Notes under the pieces: generated by a model
Told to the model about the DNA's origin: nothing
The model's database searches: none
What the model saw: only the letters and a program-made list of their open reading frames with translations
Made by a program: the position numbers and the translations under genes
Shown: piece by piece, positions 36,742 to 46,195 of the stretch
How the letters are laid out: each line of letters opens with the position of its first letter
How positions within the stretch are numbered: the stretch's first letter is position 1
DNA from: Entophlyctis helioformis
Lineage: Eukaryota > Chytridiomycota > Chytridiomycetes > Chytridiales > Chytriomycetaceae
Length of the DNA stretch: 64,000 nucleotides
Direction: 5' to 3'
NCBI GenBank assembly: GCA_025526915.1
Contig: JAHLKH010000002.1
Coordinates: 186,001-250,000 of the forward strand

Positions 36742-36863
36742 CTGGTGGTTGAGGAGGAGTGGGAAACGTTCATTCACAGATGGAATCCATCAGATGTGCA
36801 GCAGAGAGGCGGCAGATGTGCATCAGCACCCTTGAGATCAACAAGTACGAGTGCATGGGCTTA

Positions 36864-38429
36864 TCAGAAGAAGAAAAGTGCAAGAAGAGGTGCGAGAAGG
36901 GACACGACTCCGGCAGCAGCCGCAGTGGGCACGGCGTGGTTCCTGCCAGAAATGACGCCGCCCTCACCGCCAGTAGTCACTCGAACAACCTCGCCCGTCG
37001 CGCCAGACGACACATACAGCACACCGTCGCGGAATGCCAGGCCACTCGGGCGGAAGCATCGCAAGTTGGCGCCGGTGGGCGATGTGCACTTGGTCTGGTA
37101 CTGATCCGTCCACAGCAGGTAGTCCAGCTCCCTCTTGGGATTGCCGTTGGCGTCAAAGGGGATGCGCACGACGGAGTATCCCGCAGGCAGGCCGCGGTTC
37201 CATGAGCCGTGGAGCGTGATGAAGGCATCGCCGACCATGGAGCACGGGAACGCGTCGGGGCTCCTGCCACAGCCGTCGTCGGCATTGAAGAAGCGGAACG
37301 AGATGGGCGACGAGTGCGCGGGGATGCCCATGACGGGCGGGATGTTGTTGGCACGGTTGGCGCACCAGGCGTCGGTGTGCACGCCGTCGTTGAGGAAATC
37401 GGACCAGGCAACCTGCTCCAGCTCGCGCGGGTCGGTGAGGAACGGCCGCGTGAGGTTGCCCAGCGAGAAGCAGTACGGGTATCCGTAGAAGCCGCCGGGA
37501 TTGTTGAGCAGGTTGATCTCTTCGGGCGGCGAGTCGTTGGTGATGTCGCCCAGATCCGCGCGGTCCATGCGCTTGGCATCGTCAGGGCCATTGTCCGACT
37601 CCCACAGCCGGCCGCGCGAGTCAAAGGCAAGGCCGAGAGGGTTGCGCAGGCCGTCGGCCCAGACCTGGAAGTCGTCAAAGTTGATGCCGCCGGCACGGAT
37701 GGCAGCCGTCGGCTCTGGAGAAAAGTTGTAGCGCACAACGCGGGACCGGTACGACGTGCGGTCGACATTGTCCAGCGACGAGATGCCAATGTAGAGGTAG
37801 TTGTCGGGGCCAAAGACCATGGTGCGGGTCGTGTGGCCACGGGGGGCACCGCCACGGCCGCCGCCACTCATGTTGTAGACAACGACCTCGTTGGATGCAA
37901 ACGGCACCTGCGTGCGCGATCCAGGCGTGTATCTCCACCGCCATGCGAGGATGTCCGACGAGGCGTAGATGTAGCCGTCACGGAAGGCAAGGCCGTGGGA
38001 GAGATTGAGCCGTGCGGAGCTTGCGTCGATGATAACGGCGGTACGCATTGTCGTCGGATCGCTCGAGTCGGGCCACATGGCAATGACTTGCTGCAGGTCG
38101 CGGGCAATGGTGAGCAGGTCGCCCGACGGGTCGCGGAGGACGGTGCGAGTGCCATTGACGCCGCGGAGCATGGGCGTGAGCGTAATGCCAGGCCTCGAGG
38201 CGACTGCGGAGAAGCCAGGGATCGCAGGACGTGCGACGACCCCGGCAGGGAATACGGCGGAAGTGCCTGTTGCAGCGCCAGTGCTGGATCCGAGCTCGGC
38301 GTTTGGGCTGGCTGCCACGAACAACGACGACGCCGGAACGAGCAGCACCATCATCATCAGAAGCAGCAGCATGGTCGGCACGGCCAGCCGCGCACGGGAG
38401 GCGGGACTCTTGGCAGTCAATGTGTGCAT
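36864..38429 (-). CDS. Secreted PQQ-type sugar dehydrogenase, probably GPI-anchored (521 aa)
   Basis: A single-exon beta-propeller of the glucose/sorbosone dehydrogenase superfamily (related to fungal AA12 pyranose dehydrogenases), which would oxidise sugars outside the cell with pyrroloquinoline quinone. The N-terminus is a signal peptide (LAVPTMLLLLMMMVLLVPAS). Propeller blocks: NLSHGLAFRDGYIYASS, TTRTMVFGPDNYLYIGISS, DGLRNPLGLAFDSRGRLWES followed by DNGPDD, and GDAFITLHGSWNRGLPAGY. These carry the His, Arg and Asn/Asp residues that bind PQQ and calcium in the family. The last 20 residues are hydrophobic (VSLLAPLLALFFF) after a small-residue site, as in GPI signals. No cytochrome or CBM domain is fused. 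Substrate not determined. Confidence 0.82.
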   Translation of the reverse strand: MHTLTAKSPASRARLAVPTMLLLLMMMVLLVPASSLFVAASPNAELGSSTGAATGTSAVFPAGVVARPAIPGFSAVASRPGITLTPMLRGVNGTRTVLRDPSGDLLTIARDLQQVIAMWPDSSDPTTMRTAVIIDASSARLNLSHGLAFRDGYIYASSDILAWRWRYTPGSRTQVPFASNEVVVYNMSGGGRGGAPRGHTTRTMVFGPDNYLYIGISSLDNVDRTSYRSRVVRYNFSPEPTAAIRAGGINFDDFQVWADGLRNPLGLAFDSRGRLWESDNGPDDAKRMDRADLGDITNDSPPEEINLLNNPGGFYGYPYCFSLGNLTRPFLTDPRELEQVAWSDFLNDGVHTDAWCANRANNIPPVMGIPAHSSPISFRFFNADDGCGRSPDAFPCSMVGDAFITLHGSWNRGLPAGYSVVRIPFDANGNPKRELDYLLWTDQYQTKCTSPTGANLRCFRPSGLAFRDGVLYVSSGATGEVVRVTTGGEGGVISGRNHAVPTAAAAGVVSLLAPLLALFFF

Positions 38430-38705
38430 TGGCTGTTGGTTCAGCGGGTCGGGGGGTCTGGCGGTCGGGGGGTGGATGGTAGGCGGTAGCTTGCGGCTGT
38501 GGGAGGAAGAAAACGGAACAACGGCGCAGACGCCATCCAGCGGAACTTCAGATCCGCGGTGCTTGGCCGCACAGTGGCCCGATCCACGAGTGCATCACCG
38601 CCATGCCATGATTCAGCGTGCTGCTTGGGCAGAGCGCAGACGGTGCACGGGGCATCGGCACGCAGCCACCAAAAGCACTTGCGGATGAATTCATTGGAGC
38701 GACCT

Positions 38706-40115
38706 CTAAAACTTGTAGACGTCGTTCTCGGTGTAGCCCATCTGCTTGAGCAGACCGCCAACCTCGCCCTGCGTCATCTTGGGGCCCTTGGGTCCAGACA
38801 CTGTGTGTTGTGCGTGGCGGGCATGCACGTCAGCAGAGTGCGAGATGGTTGACGAGATGGTGCACAAGATGGCGCACACGATGGCGCACGGCGCACTTAC
38901 CAAATTCCATCATTCCAGGAGGGCCGCAGAAGAAGACCTTGCCCTCGCCAGGCGCAGGCATAAACTTCTTGAGCATGTCCGCAGTGACGTGGCCGACGCC
39001 CTGGGTCCATCCAGGCGCCTCCTTGCTGATCGTGTGGTACACGCGGATCTGGTCGCCGTGCTCCTTGGCAAGCTTGTCAAAGTAGTCGCGCAGAGGAATG
39101 TCTGCCTCGGAGACATTGGCAAACACAAGCGACAGGAGTGTCTTGTCGGCGGGGTTGGACAGCACGCGCTGGATGACCTGGAGCATGGGCGTGATGCCCG
39201 AACCACCGGCGATCATGCCAATGTGCGGGACCTCGGACGCCTTGTACTCGAACTTGGGGATCGGGCCCTTGATGTCGAGCGTGTCTCCGGGCTTGAGCGA
39301 GAAGATGTGCGAAGACATGACGCCGGTCGGGTACTTTTTGATGAGAAGATCAAAGGTGCCCGTGTAGCCAAGCCCAGGATCCTCGATGGGCGTGTACGGG
39401 CGGATGACGATGTTGGGCTTGCCGTCGGGCTTGACGCCGTCCTGGAACTTGGTCACGACACAGCTGGCTGTGGGCAGGCCGAGGTGGGTCGTGCCCTCGG
39501 GCAGAGCGAAACGGAAGATCTTCATGTTGTGGTTGACCGGGATGACCTGTCGTTGGCCAACAGCCAGATCTTGCATGCGGTCAGCCACAGATGCCGCTGC
39601 AGATCTTGGCAGCAAGTGTCGTGGCGAGCAGGCACTGCTCCCCAGCAATATCGCTTGCTGCCAGCATCGGAAACACGAGCAAGCACTCGCCTCCTTGAGC
39701 GTAAACGGACGGAAAGCTGTCGGGTCAAGAGCCGGAACCGGGTTGGACTTCCATGCAACCTGTTTTTCGCGCAGCTCCGAGTTCCTGGAGTTGGTGTAGA
39801 ACACTGCGAGGACAGGATCAAGTGGGCAGTGCCGGCATGAGCTCGGTGCATCCAGTGTATCCAGCGCATCAGCATGGACTGTCAGCCGGCAGATTGGCAC
39901 TCACTGGCGCCGCCAATAAGGGTTGGAACGCCAATCAGACCCGCCCAGAAGAGCGGTCCTTTGCCCTGCTTGGGCTGCGGCGCATCAGCACCACCGACAG
40001 CACCGGCAGAGAACTGCGGCGACGTGGCGAGCGCGCGGGCGACACCGGCAGCAGGTGCGGCAGACAGGCGCAGCGAGGCCCGGAGGACAGAAGCGGAAGC
40101 GACACGGGCAAGCAT
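38706..40115 (-). CDS. NADH-cytochrome b5 reductase, mitochondrial type (354 aa)
   Basis: Exons 39905-40115, 39691-39803, 38901-39546 and 38706-38800 join in phase to 355 codons. The N-terminus (MLARVASASVLRASLRLSAA) is a presequence followed by a membrane segment (FWAGLIGVPTLIGG), as in Mcr1. The reductase shows the FAD-binding VIRPYTPIEDP (RxYTP), GVMSSHIFSLKPGD, the nucleotide-binding GGSGITPMLQVI and the C-terminal VFFCGPPGM. It transfers electrons from NADH to cytochrome b5 or ergosterol-synthesis partners. The 144-nt segment 39547-39690 is open in frame but out of family; it is read as a GC-AG intron (GAG/GCGAGT). The C-terminal exon resembles that of fungal Mcr1 (MGYTENDVYKF). Confidence 0.92.
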
Positions 40116-40322
40116 CAGTTGTTTTGCGATCTTTCGGCCAATCAATCGTTGCCGGACATTGCTGTGTAAAAGTCGGATCACGTGAATGCACGTGACTGTG
40201 TAGCGGACCAATCGGCGACGCACTCTCAAGCTCAATATCGGCCAATCAGCGACCGACCCTCAACGAGCTGGCCGCTGATCTTTCCAAAGTGGCCAGGAAG
40301 ACAGTCCCGAAAACAGCACAGG
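40116..40322. promoter_or_regulatory. Divergent promoter with three CCAAT boxes
   Basis: 207 bp between the reductase start and the next rightward gene. CCAATC occurs near 40139, 40208 and 40242 on the + strand, plus a CACGTG-like site near 40180 and another near 40190. Shared control of both genes is inferred. Confidence 0.5.
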
Positions 40323-42566
40323 ATGCCGCCATCACCGCCCTTTATCATGGGCATCCAGCTGAGCCTGGTCCACCAACAGAGCACGATCGAGCGTCTGCCC
40401 GCCTCGGCTGGTCTGCCCAGCGCAGCCGGACTGTACCGATCAGGATCGATTGGCGGCGCGCGGCTGAGTGGCGTCGCGGGCAGCTCACGCCTGCTGATGG
40501 ATCTCATGAGCGACGGCAGACGCACACCAACGAGCACGAGCAACAGCCATTTGCCGTCGCGTGGCATGGGCAATATGCGCATTGGCTCTGGCAGCGACAT
40601 CGGGTCGGGGTCGGGGCTAGGGTCCGGGAGCAACGGATCGGGCATGGCGACTGCCGGCGTGGCTGGAGGCATAGCGCTGGGTCTCGGACACTCGCAGCTG
40701 GCTGCTCATGGATCGCGGCCGAGTGGAGACGACGGTGCGATAGCTGACGGCGCTGGCCCGTGCGCCTATGGCGCTGATACCACGAGCGTGGAATTGGCGG
40801 TCGATATGTCTGCCATGGCAATCGCTGCGAGCGATGCAGACCTGGCAGCATTGCAGCGGAAGCCACGACCACCCAAGCCGCGCAAGGTCAAGAAGGGCGG
40901 CAAGAAGAAGGTTGTACGTCGCGCAAAAGCAGCGTCCGGTGTTGGCACTTCCAGTCAGTCTGCAGGGAGCGTGACAACGACGATTCCAGCAGCAGTAGCG
41001 CCAACCGCGCCAGCAGCCAGTACCGACAACAAGGTTGTCCACGAAAAGGTATCATCACGCGTCTCTCTTGATTGCGACGATCATACACCCGGGATCATAC
41101 CTCCACCAGACACGACAGTCGTTGACGATGCCGATAAATCGGCGCTCCCTGTTTTTGGCATCGTCACGCATGGCGTTCCTTTGTCGGGCGCGTCCAAACG
41201 TCGCTCGAGCAAGAAGAAGCCCAAGACACCACACGCGACAGTGACAGTCGAAGCAGCAAAAGATCTGCCGCAACAGCAAGCACTCCTTCCACAAGACTCG
41301 GCCATTTCTCTTGCGTCCAACGTGTCCCATACGCCCCATACCATGCCAACGCGTCTGTCTCAGACATCCGTCACGGTCACCGAAGTTGCACCGCTCGTCT
41401 CTGGACGCACAGTTGTGATCCAGCACGCCACCTCGCAAGAGGCGATCAACGACGATGCGGAAGCGTCTCTAGACATTGACATGAGCCATGGACATGCGAC
41501 TCACAAAGCAACCCCACCAGCAGCAGCCAAACAGCACCAGCCACCCGTCTCGCCAGACAGACGCGCGGCCTCTGGCGCATTAGCAGGCCCGCCAGACATC
41601 TCCATACATCCACAGCCTGCAGTGGCAAGTGCGTCCAGCACCAACAGACTCCAGCCACTTACGCATGTGCCCCAGATCGAGTCGGCACACCACCATCCAA
41701 GACCGCCCATCCAGCCACGGGCCACATCACCGCCCGTCCAGCTTCGACGCCGTCCCAAGTCGTCGACTCATGGCGCCATCCAGCATCCACCGCCACAGAC
41801 CAAATGGGCAAGCACGCCCGTGATTCCGCAGATCCCGCCAGCCAGACGCCGCAAAGACAGCTCGCCGTCACGATCGAATGTGTACACGCGGCTCAGCGCA
41901 TCCGTCTATCCTCCACACGCGTCATCGCGGCGCGAGCCTGCCATCATCCCGCCGACGCCTGATCTTCGATCCGCGCTTGAAATGGGATCATGGTGTAAGT
42001 GGGCCATTTCTATGGCATCCCCTCACATTCCATTCTCCCTCGTCCCTTCTCCCATTTCCCTTTCCCACGCAGAGCAACTCACGCCACAAGCACATACACA
42101 CCACCATGCAGTCGAAAAGATGAAGCCGCTCGCATCCATCAAGAACCAGCTGGATCTGCGCAAGCGGCTGCAGGAGCACGTCGACTACCTCTACCGCCAC
42201 CGGCAGAACCAGGTCGCGGCCGAGGCGCGGGAGCAGAGCAAAAGCGTCAAGGAGGCGCAGTGGCGCGAGTTTGCGGGCAAGCGGGCAAGAGTGCTGGCGC
42301 TCAATGCGGTGATGCAGGGCGTGGCCGAGGTCGGGTGGCGGCGTCGGCGTGCTGCGGCTGACGGTGTGTATGTGGCGGCAACGGCTGCGACGCCTGTCGT
42401 CCACGCGTCAGCGAGCGATGGCGATGGCGATGGCGGCGGTGGAGTGCACGCGACGCTGGACAAGGACGCTGATGTGCTGAGTGGGCCTCTGTACAACCAC
42501 CGGCAGGCGTCGTTTGGCCAGTATGCGAACGTGCTGTACCCCGCATACGTTGAAAACGGGGTCTGA
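40323..42566 (+). CDS. Unrecognised, largely disordered protein (747 aa)
   Basis: First ATG in frame at 40323 (MPPSPPFIMGIQLSL). Residues 60-150 are Gly/Ser-rich with GSGSDIGSGSGLGSGSNGSG; residue region 200-240 holds a Lys-rich cluster (KPRKVKKGGKKKVVRRAK) that could be a nuclear or microtubule-binding signal; the middle is Pro/His/Ser-rich. Only the C-terminal 130 residues look folded: LASIKNQLDLRKRLQEHVDY and QWREFAGKRARVLALNAVMQ, a charged helical segment. A GTAAGT...CAG pair around 41996-42070 looks like an intron, but removing it creates a stop, so the continuous frame is preferred. No family assigned; divergent from cytochrome b5 reductase. Confidence 0.6.
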   Translation: MPPSPPFIMGIQLSLVHQQSTIERLPASAGLPSAAGLYRSGSIGGARLSGVAGSSRLLMDLMSDGRRTPTSTSNSHLPSRGMGNMRIGSGSDIGSGSGLGSGSNGSGMATAGVAGGIALGLGHSQLAAHGSRPSGDDGAIADGAGPCAYGADTTSVELAVDMSAMAIAASDADLAALQRKPRPPKPRKVKKGGKKKVVRRAKAASGVGTSSQSAGSVTTTIPAAVAPTAPAASTDNKVVHEKVSSRVSLDCDDHTPGIIPPPDTTVVDDADKSALPVFGIVTHGVPLSGASKRRSSKKKPKTPHATVTVEAAKDLPQQQALLPQDSAISLASNVSHTPHTMPTRLSQTSVTVTEVAPLVSGRTVVIQHATSQEAINDDAEASLDIDMSHGHATHKATPPAAAKQHQPPVSPDRRAASGALAGPPDISIHPQPAVASASSTNRLQPLTHVPQIESAHHHPRPPIQPRATSPPVQLRRRPKSSTHGAIQHPPPQTKWASTPVIPQIPPARRRKDSSPSRSNVYTRLSASVYPPHASSRREPAIIPPTPDLRSALEMGSWCKWAISMASPHIPFSLVPSPISLSHAEQLTPQAHTHHHAVEKMKPLASIKNQLDLRKRLQEHVDYLYRHRQNQVAAEAREQSKSVKEAQWREFAGKRARVLALNAVMQGVAEVGWRRRRAAADGVYVAATAATPVVHASASDGDGDGGGGVHATLDKDADVLSGPLYNHRQASFGQYANVLYPAYVENGV

Positions 42567-42788
42567 GACTCGCTTGGTCTCGGCATTCGTTGGCACGATC
42601 CCTGACACTATTCTTCTGCGGCGTTGTTCATGTGTCTGGCAGCTGAATGTATTCCACCTACAAAACGATGCGCATACACAAAGCGTGTTCTTGTTTGAAA
42701 ATAGCGTGTGTCGGACGGTGTGGGGCGGTGTGGCAGAAGAAATGCCCGGAAAGAAGGTGGCGGGCTGCATGGAGTGGCGGGCTGCTGC

Positions 42789-45700
42789 TTACATACGGAA
42801 GACACCAAACTTGGTGTCCTGGATAGGCGCGTTGAGGGAAGCGCTGAGAGCGAGACCAAGGACGTTGCGGGTGTCTGCCGGGTCGATGATTCCATCGTCC
42901 CACAGGCGTGCACTGCAAGAGGAGATGGAGTGTGTGTGATGTCAACAGTTGGCTGTGCAACAAAGACGCGCAAGTGACAGTCACAAACCTCGCAAAGTAG
43001 GGGTGACCCTCGGCCTCGTAGCGCTCAGTGATGGGCTTCTTGAACTCCTCTTCAGCCTCAGCCGACCACTCCTGGCCCTTCTTGGCCTTGGCATCGCGAG
43101 TGACTGTGCAAGTTGGACTGTTAGACGCGCATTAAACGGCAGGACAAACATGCACATGCCACGTACTCTGAGCCAGAACACCAGCAGCCTGCTCGCCGCC
43201 CATGACACTGATACGCGCTGTGCACAGCCATGCCGACACAAGTGTCAGTCAATGTGCAGATGGCCAGCAACGTAACACGGGCAGAGAGACACGTACAAGT
43301 GGGCCAGCTCCACAGGAAGCGCGGCGAGTAAGCACGGCCACACATGCCGTAGTTACCAGCACCAAACGAGCCACCACAGAGAACCTGTCGTCCAGTCGTC
43401 CAGTCGTCCAGTCGTCCAGTCAATATGCAAGTCAAGTCACCAACGACGGCACGACCGTGCCTCACAACGGAACCAACTCACAGTGAACTTGGGCACGTTG
43501 GCCGTCGCAACAGCCGTCACCATCTTGGCGCCGTTCTTGGCAATACCGCCAGCCTCTGCCGACTTGCCGACCATGAATCCAGTAATGTTTTGCAAGAACA
43601 CGAGCGGGATCTTGCGCTGGCTGCACAGCTCGATAAAGTGGGCACCCTTGAGCGCGCACTCGGAGAACAGGATGCCGTTGTTGGCGACAATGCCGACAGG
43701 CAGGCCGTGGATGCGCGCGAATCCAGTCACCAGCTGCGTGCCGTACAGCTCCTTGAACTCGGAAAAGCGGGATCCGTCGACAATGCGGGCAATGACTTGC
43801 TTCATGTCGTACGGACGACGGAGGTTGTCGCCAACAACGCCGCCGAGCTCGCTGGGCGAGTAGAGCGGCTCTTCGACGGGGCGGACGGTGACCTGCTGTG
43901 CCTTGGTGTAGTTCAGGTTGGACACGATCTGGCGGCCGAGCTGGAGCGCGTGCTCGTCCGACTGCGCGTAGTAGTCGGTCACACCAGACGTCTGCAAACA
44001 TGCGAGCGCGAGTGAGTGTGTGAGCGTGCGTGCGTGCGTGCTACTCGACCACATCCGGAGACCAGCAAAAACACAGACTGCAAACGCGGCTTACTCTGCA
44101 GTGGAGATCAGCACCGCCGAGCTCTTCTGCGCTGACAACCTGGCCAGTAGCAGCCTTGACAAGCTGTGGAGCGCAAGCATGTGCTGGGGTTAGTGTGCAT
44201 GATCCAAACGGTGGCTGATCGAACAAAGGCAGCAAGGCTTACAGGAGGACCGGCAAGGAAAATGGTTCCCTGGTTCTTGACAATGACACTCTCGTCTGTA
44301 AAGCAGGGACAAGCAGCACAGATTAGATGCGATTGGGTTGATCAACGACGCCATGCGATGCACTTGCCTGCCATGGCAGGGACGTAAGCGCCACCGGCCG
44401 TGCACGATCCGAGCACAATGGCAATCTGAGGAATGCCAGCTAGACAGCAGCAAGAGTGTCAGAACCATGCAACGAGAGTCGAGCATAGTGACAAACACGG
44501 CTTACCGCTGGAGAGGTTGGCCTGGTTGAAGAAGATGCGGCCAAAGTGCTCCTTGTCGGGGAAAACCTCGGCCTGGTTGGGCAGATTGGCACCGCCCGAG
44601 TCCACCAGGTAGATGCAAGGAAGACGGTTCTCCTTGGCGATCTCCTGTGCACGCAGATGCTTCTTGACCGTGATGGGGAAGTAGGTGCCGCCCTTGACCG
44701 TCGAATCTGATGGGGTTGGTTGGTTGCCATTGACGGTAGCATCGGTACGCATCAGTCAGCCAGATGACAGCGGCAGGCTTGTGCAAGGTCAAGAGTGACA
44801 ACGAACCGTTTGCGACGATCATGCACTCAATGCTGCATGGATGTGGCGCGGTGTTCAGAGACGGCGTCAGTCGCCGAGCATTGGTCGATGGCTGGATTGG
44901 GAGTTGGAGTGCATGCGACATACCCAGAGACGCGACCAATGCCAGTGATGATGCCACCAGCGGGCACATCTTCCTCGTACAGCTTGTAGCCTGGGCAGTT
45001 CAAGCCGAGAGAGCGAGATCTGAGTGTGAGTTTGACCGGCAGACAGACATACAGACAGCCATGCAGACAGAGAGCCAAGGAGAGTGAGAGCACATGGCCA
45101 TGTGGATGCGTACCAGCAAACTGAGACAGCTCCAAGAAGGTCGATCTGCGCGACACAAGAGCAGCCGGCCAGCGTCAGCACGGCAGGCGATCACACGACG
45201 CAAAGGAAGGCGCTGCCGCTCACCCAGGATCAAGGAGCGCATCGATACGGTCACGCGGCAGCAGCTTGTTGCGGGACAGATGGCGCTTGCGAGCGACCTC
45301 GCCGCCGCCTGCAGTTGGGCAAGCGAGGAACAGGCGTGGCAGGAAGAGTGCAGGCGGGACCGTGAGCAACTGATCGAGCACTCTGCGAGCACAGAGAGAG
45401 CGGCAGCGAGCCAGGCGGCTACGTACCCAGACGGATCTTCTCGACATCCAGACGCAGCTGCTCGGTCAGCTTGGCAACCCGCGCGGCGTTGTCCTGTGGA
45501 AAGAGGCGTTGGTGTGCACGGAGGATGGTCGCATGTGCATGTGTACGCAGAGCGTCAGTGCGGGGCACACGCAGGCCAGAGCAGCGGACGGTGCGGGCCG
45601 TGCGGGCAGGCTGTGGGCTCGCCGACCGACGCAGCGCCGACTGGAGGCGCAGGGCGGCGCAACAAAAGGCAGCTCAAGACAGCGCAGCTCAAGACAGCGC

Positions 45701-45897
45701 ACCTTGAACTCGGGCGAGTCGACGTCGACCGTGTTGGGAATGACCGTGCCGGCCTCGGACACAAACGAGCGGCGCAGCGAAGCGGCTGCCGAGAATCCCG
45801 CCAGCGGGGCGGCCATGGGCATGGCGGGCAGGCGGGCTTGCAGCAGCGAGGCAGCTGCTCTGCGGCTTGATGCGAACGACGCTTGCAGCAGACGCAT
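42789..45897 (-). CDS. MCCC2: 3-methylcrotonyl-CoA carboxylase beta subunit, mitochondrial (584 aa)
   Basis: Carboxyltransferase subunit of leucine degradation. Fifteen exons join in phase to 585 codons: 45703-45897, 45427-45493, 45224-45308, 45114-45145, 44924-44990, 44807-44832, 44506-44706, 44368-44439, 44243-44295, 44095-44163, 43482-43991, 43297-43384, 43167-43217, 42989-43103, 42789-42912. Landmarks: presequence [161 protein letters not shown]; and [20 protein letters not shown] near the end. Length matches the human protein (563 aa). Intron 8 (44296-44367) has a GC donor (CAG/GCAAGT). The biotin-carrying alpha subunit is not in the window. Confidence 0.96.
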
Positions 45898-46195
45898 GTT
45901 TGTGATGAGTGTGGAAAGAGGCAGCCGACCAGATCTCGTGATCGTTGACAATGGTGCGTGATCTGTCGTGATCTGTTGCGGCTGTTGCAGCCCTTACAGC
46001 TCTTATAGCTCTTACAGCCCTTGCTGCCCCGAGCTCTCTGCAGCTGATCCCATCACACAAACACTGGCTTGGCAGAGCAAGTTTATGCGAGTGAATGAAA
46101 TGACAGCATGAGAATGGCATGAGAATGGCAGGTATGAATGCGCAGATAGTGTTGCAGAGAAAGAGAGCAGATCGGTGGGCGAGAAACGGCTCGGA

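Noticed and set aside
37209..38489. A 426-codon plus-strand frame opposite the sugar dehydrogenase
   Set aside because: Antisense shadow of a gene with clear propeller motifs; no recognisable domain.
41996..42073. A candidate GT-AG intron (GTAAGT ... CACGCAG) in the disordered-protein gene
   Set aside because: Splicing it in the reading phase creates an immediate stop and removes the only folded-looking C-terminal segment.
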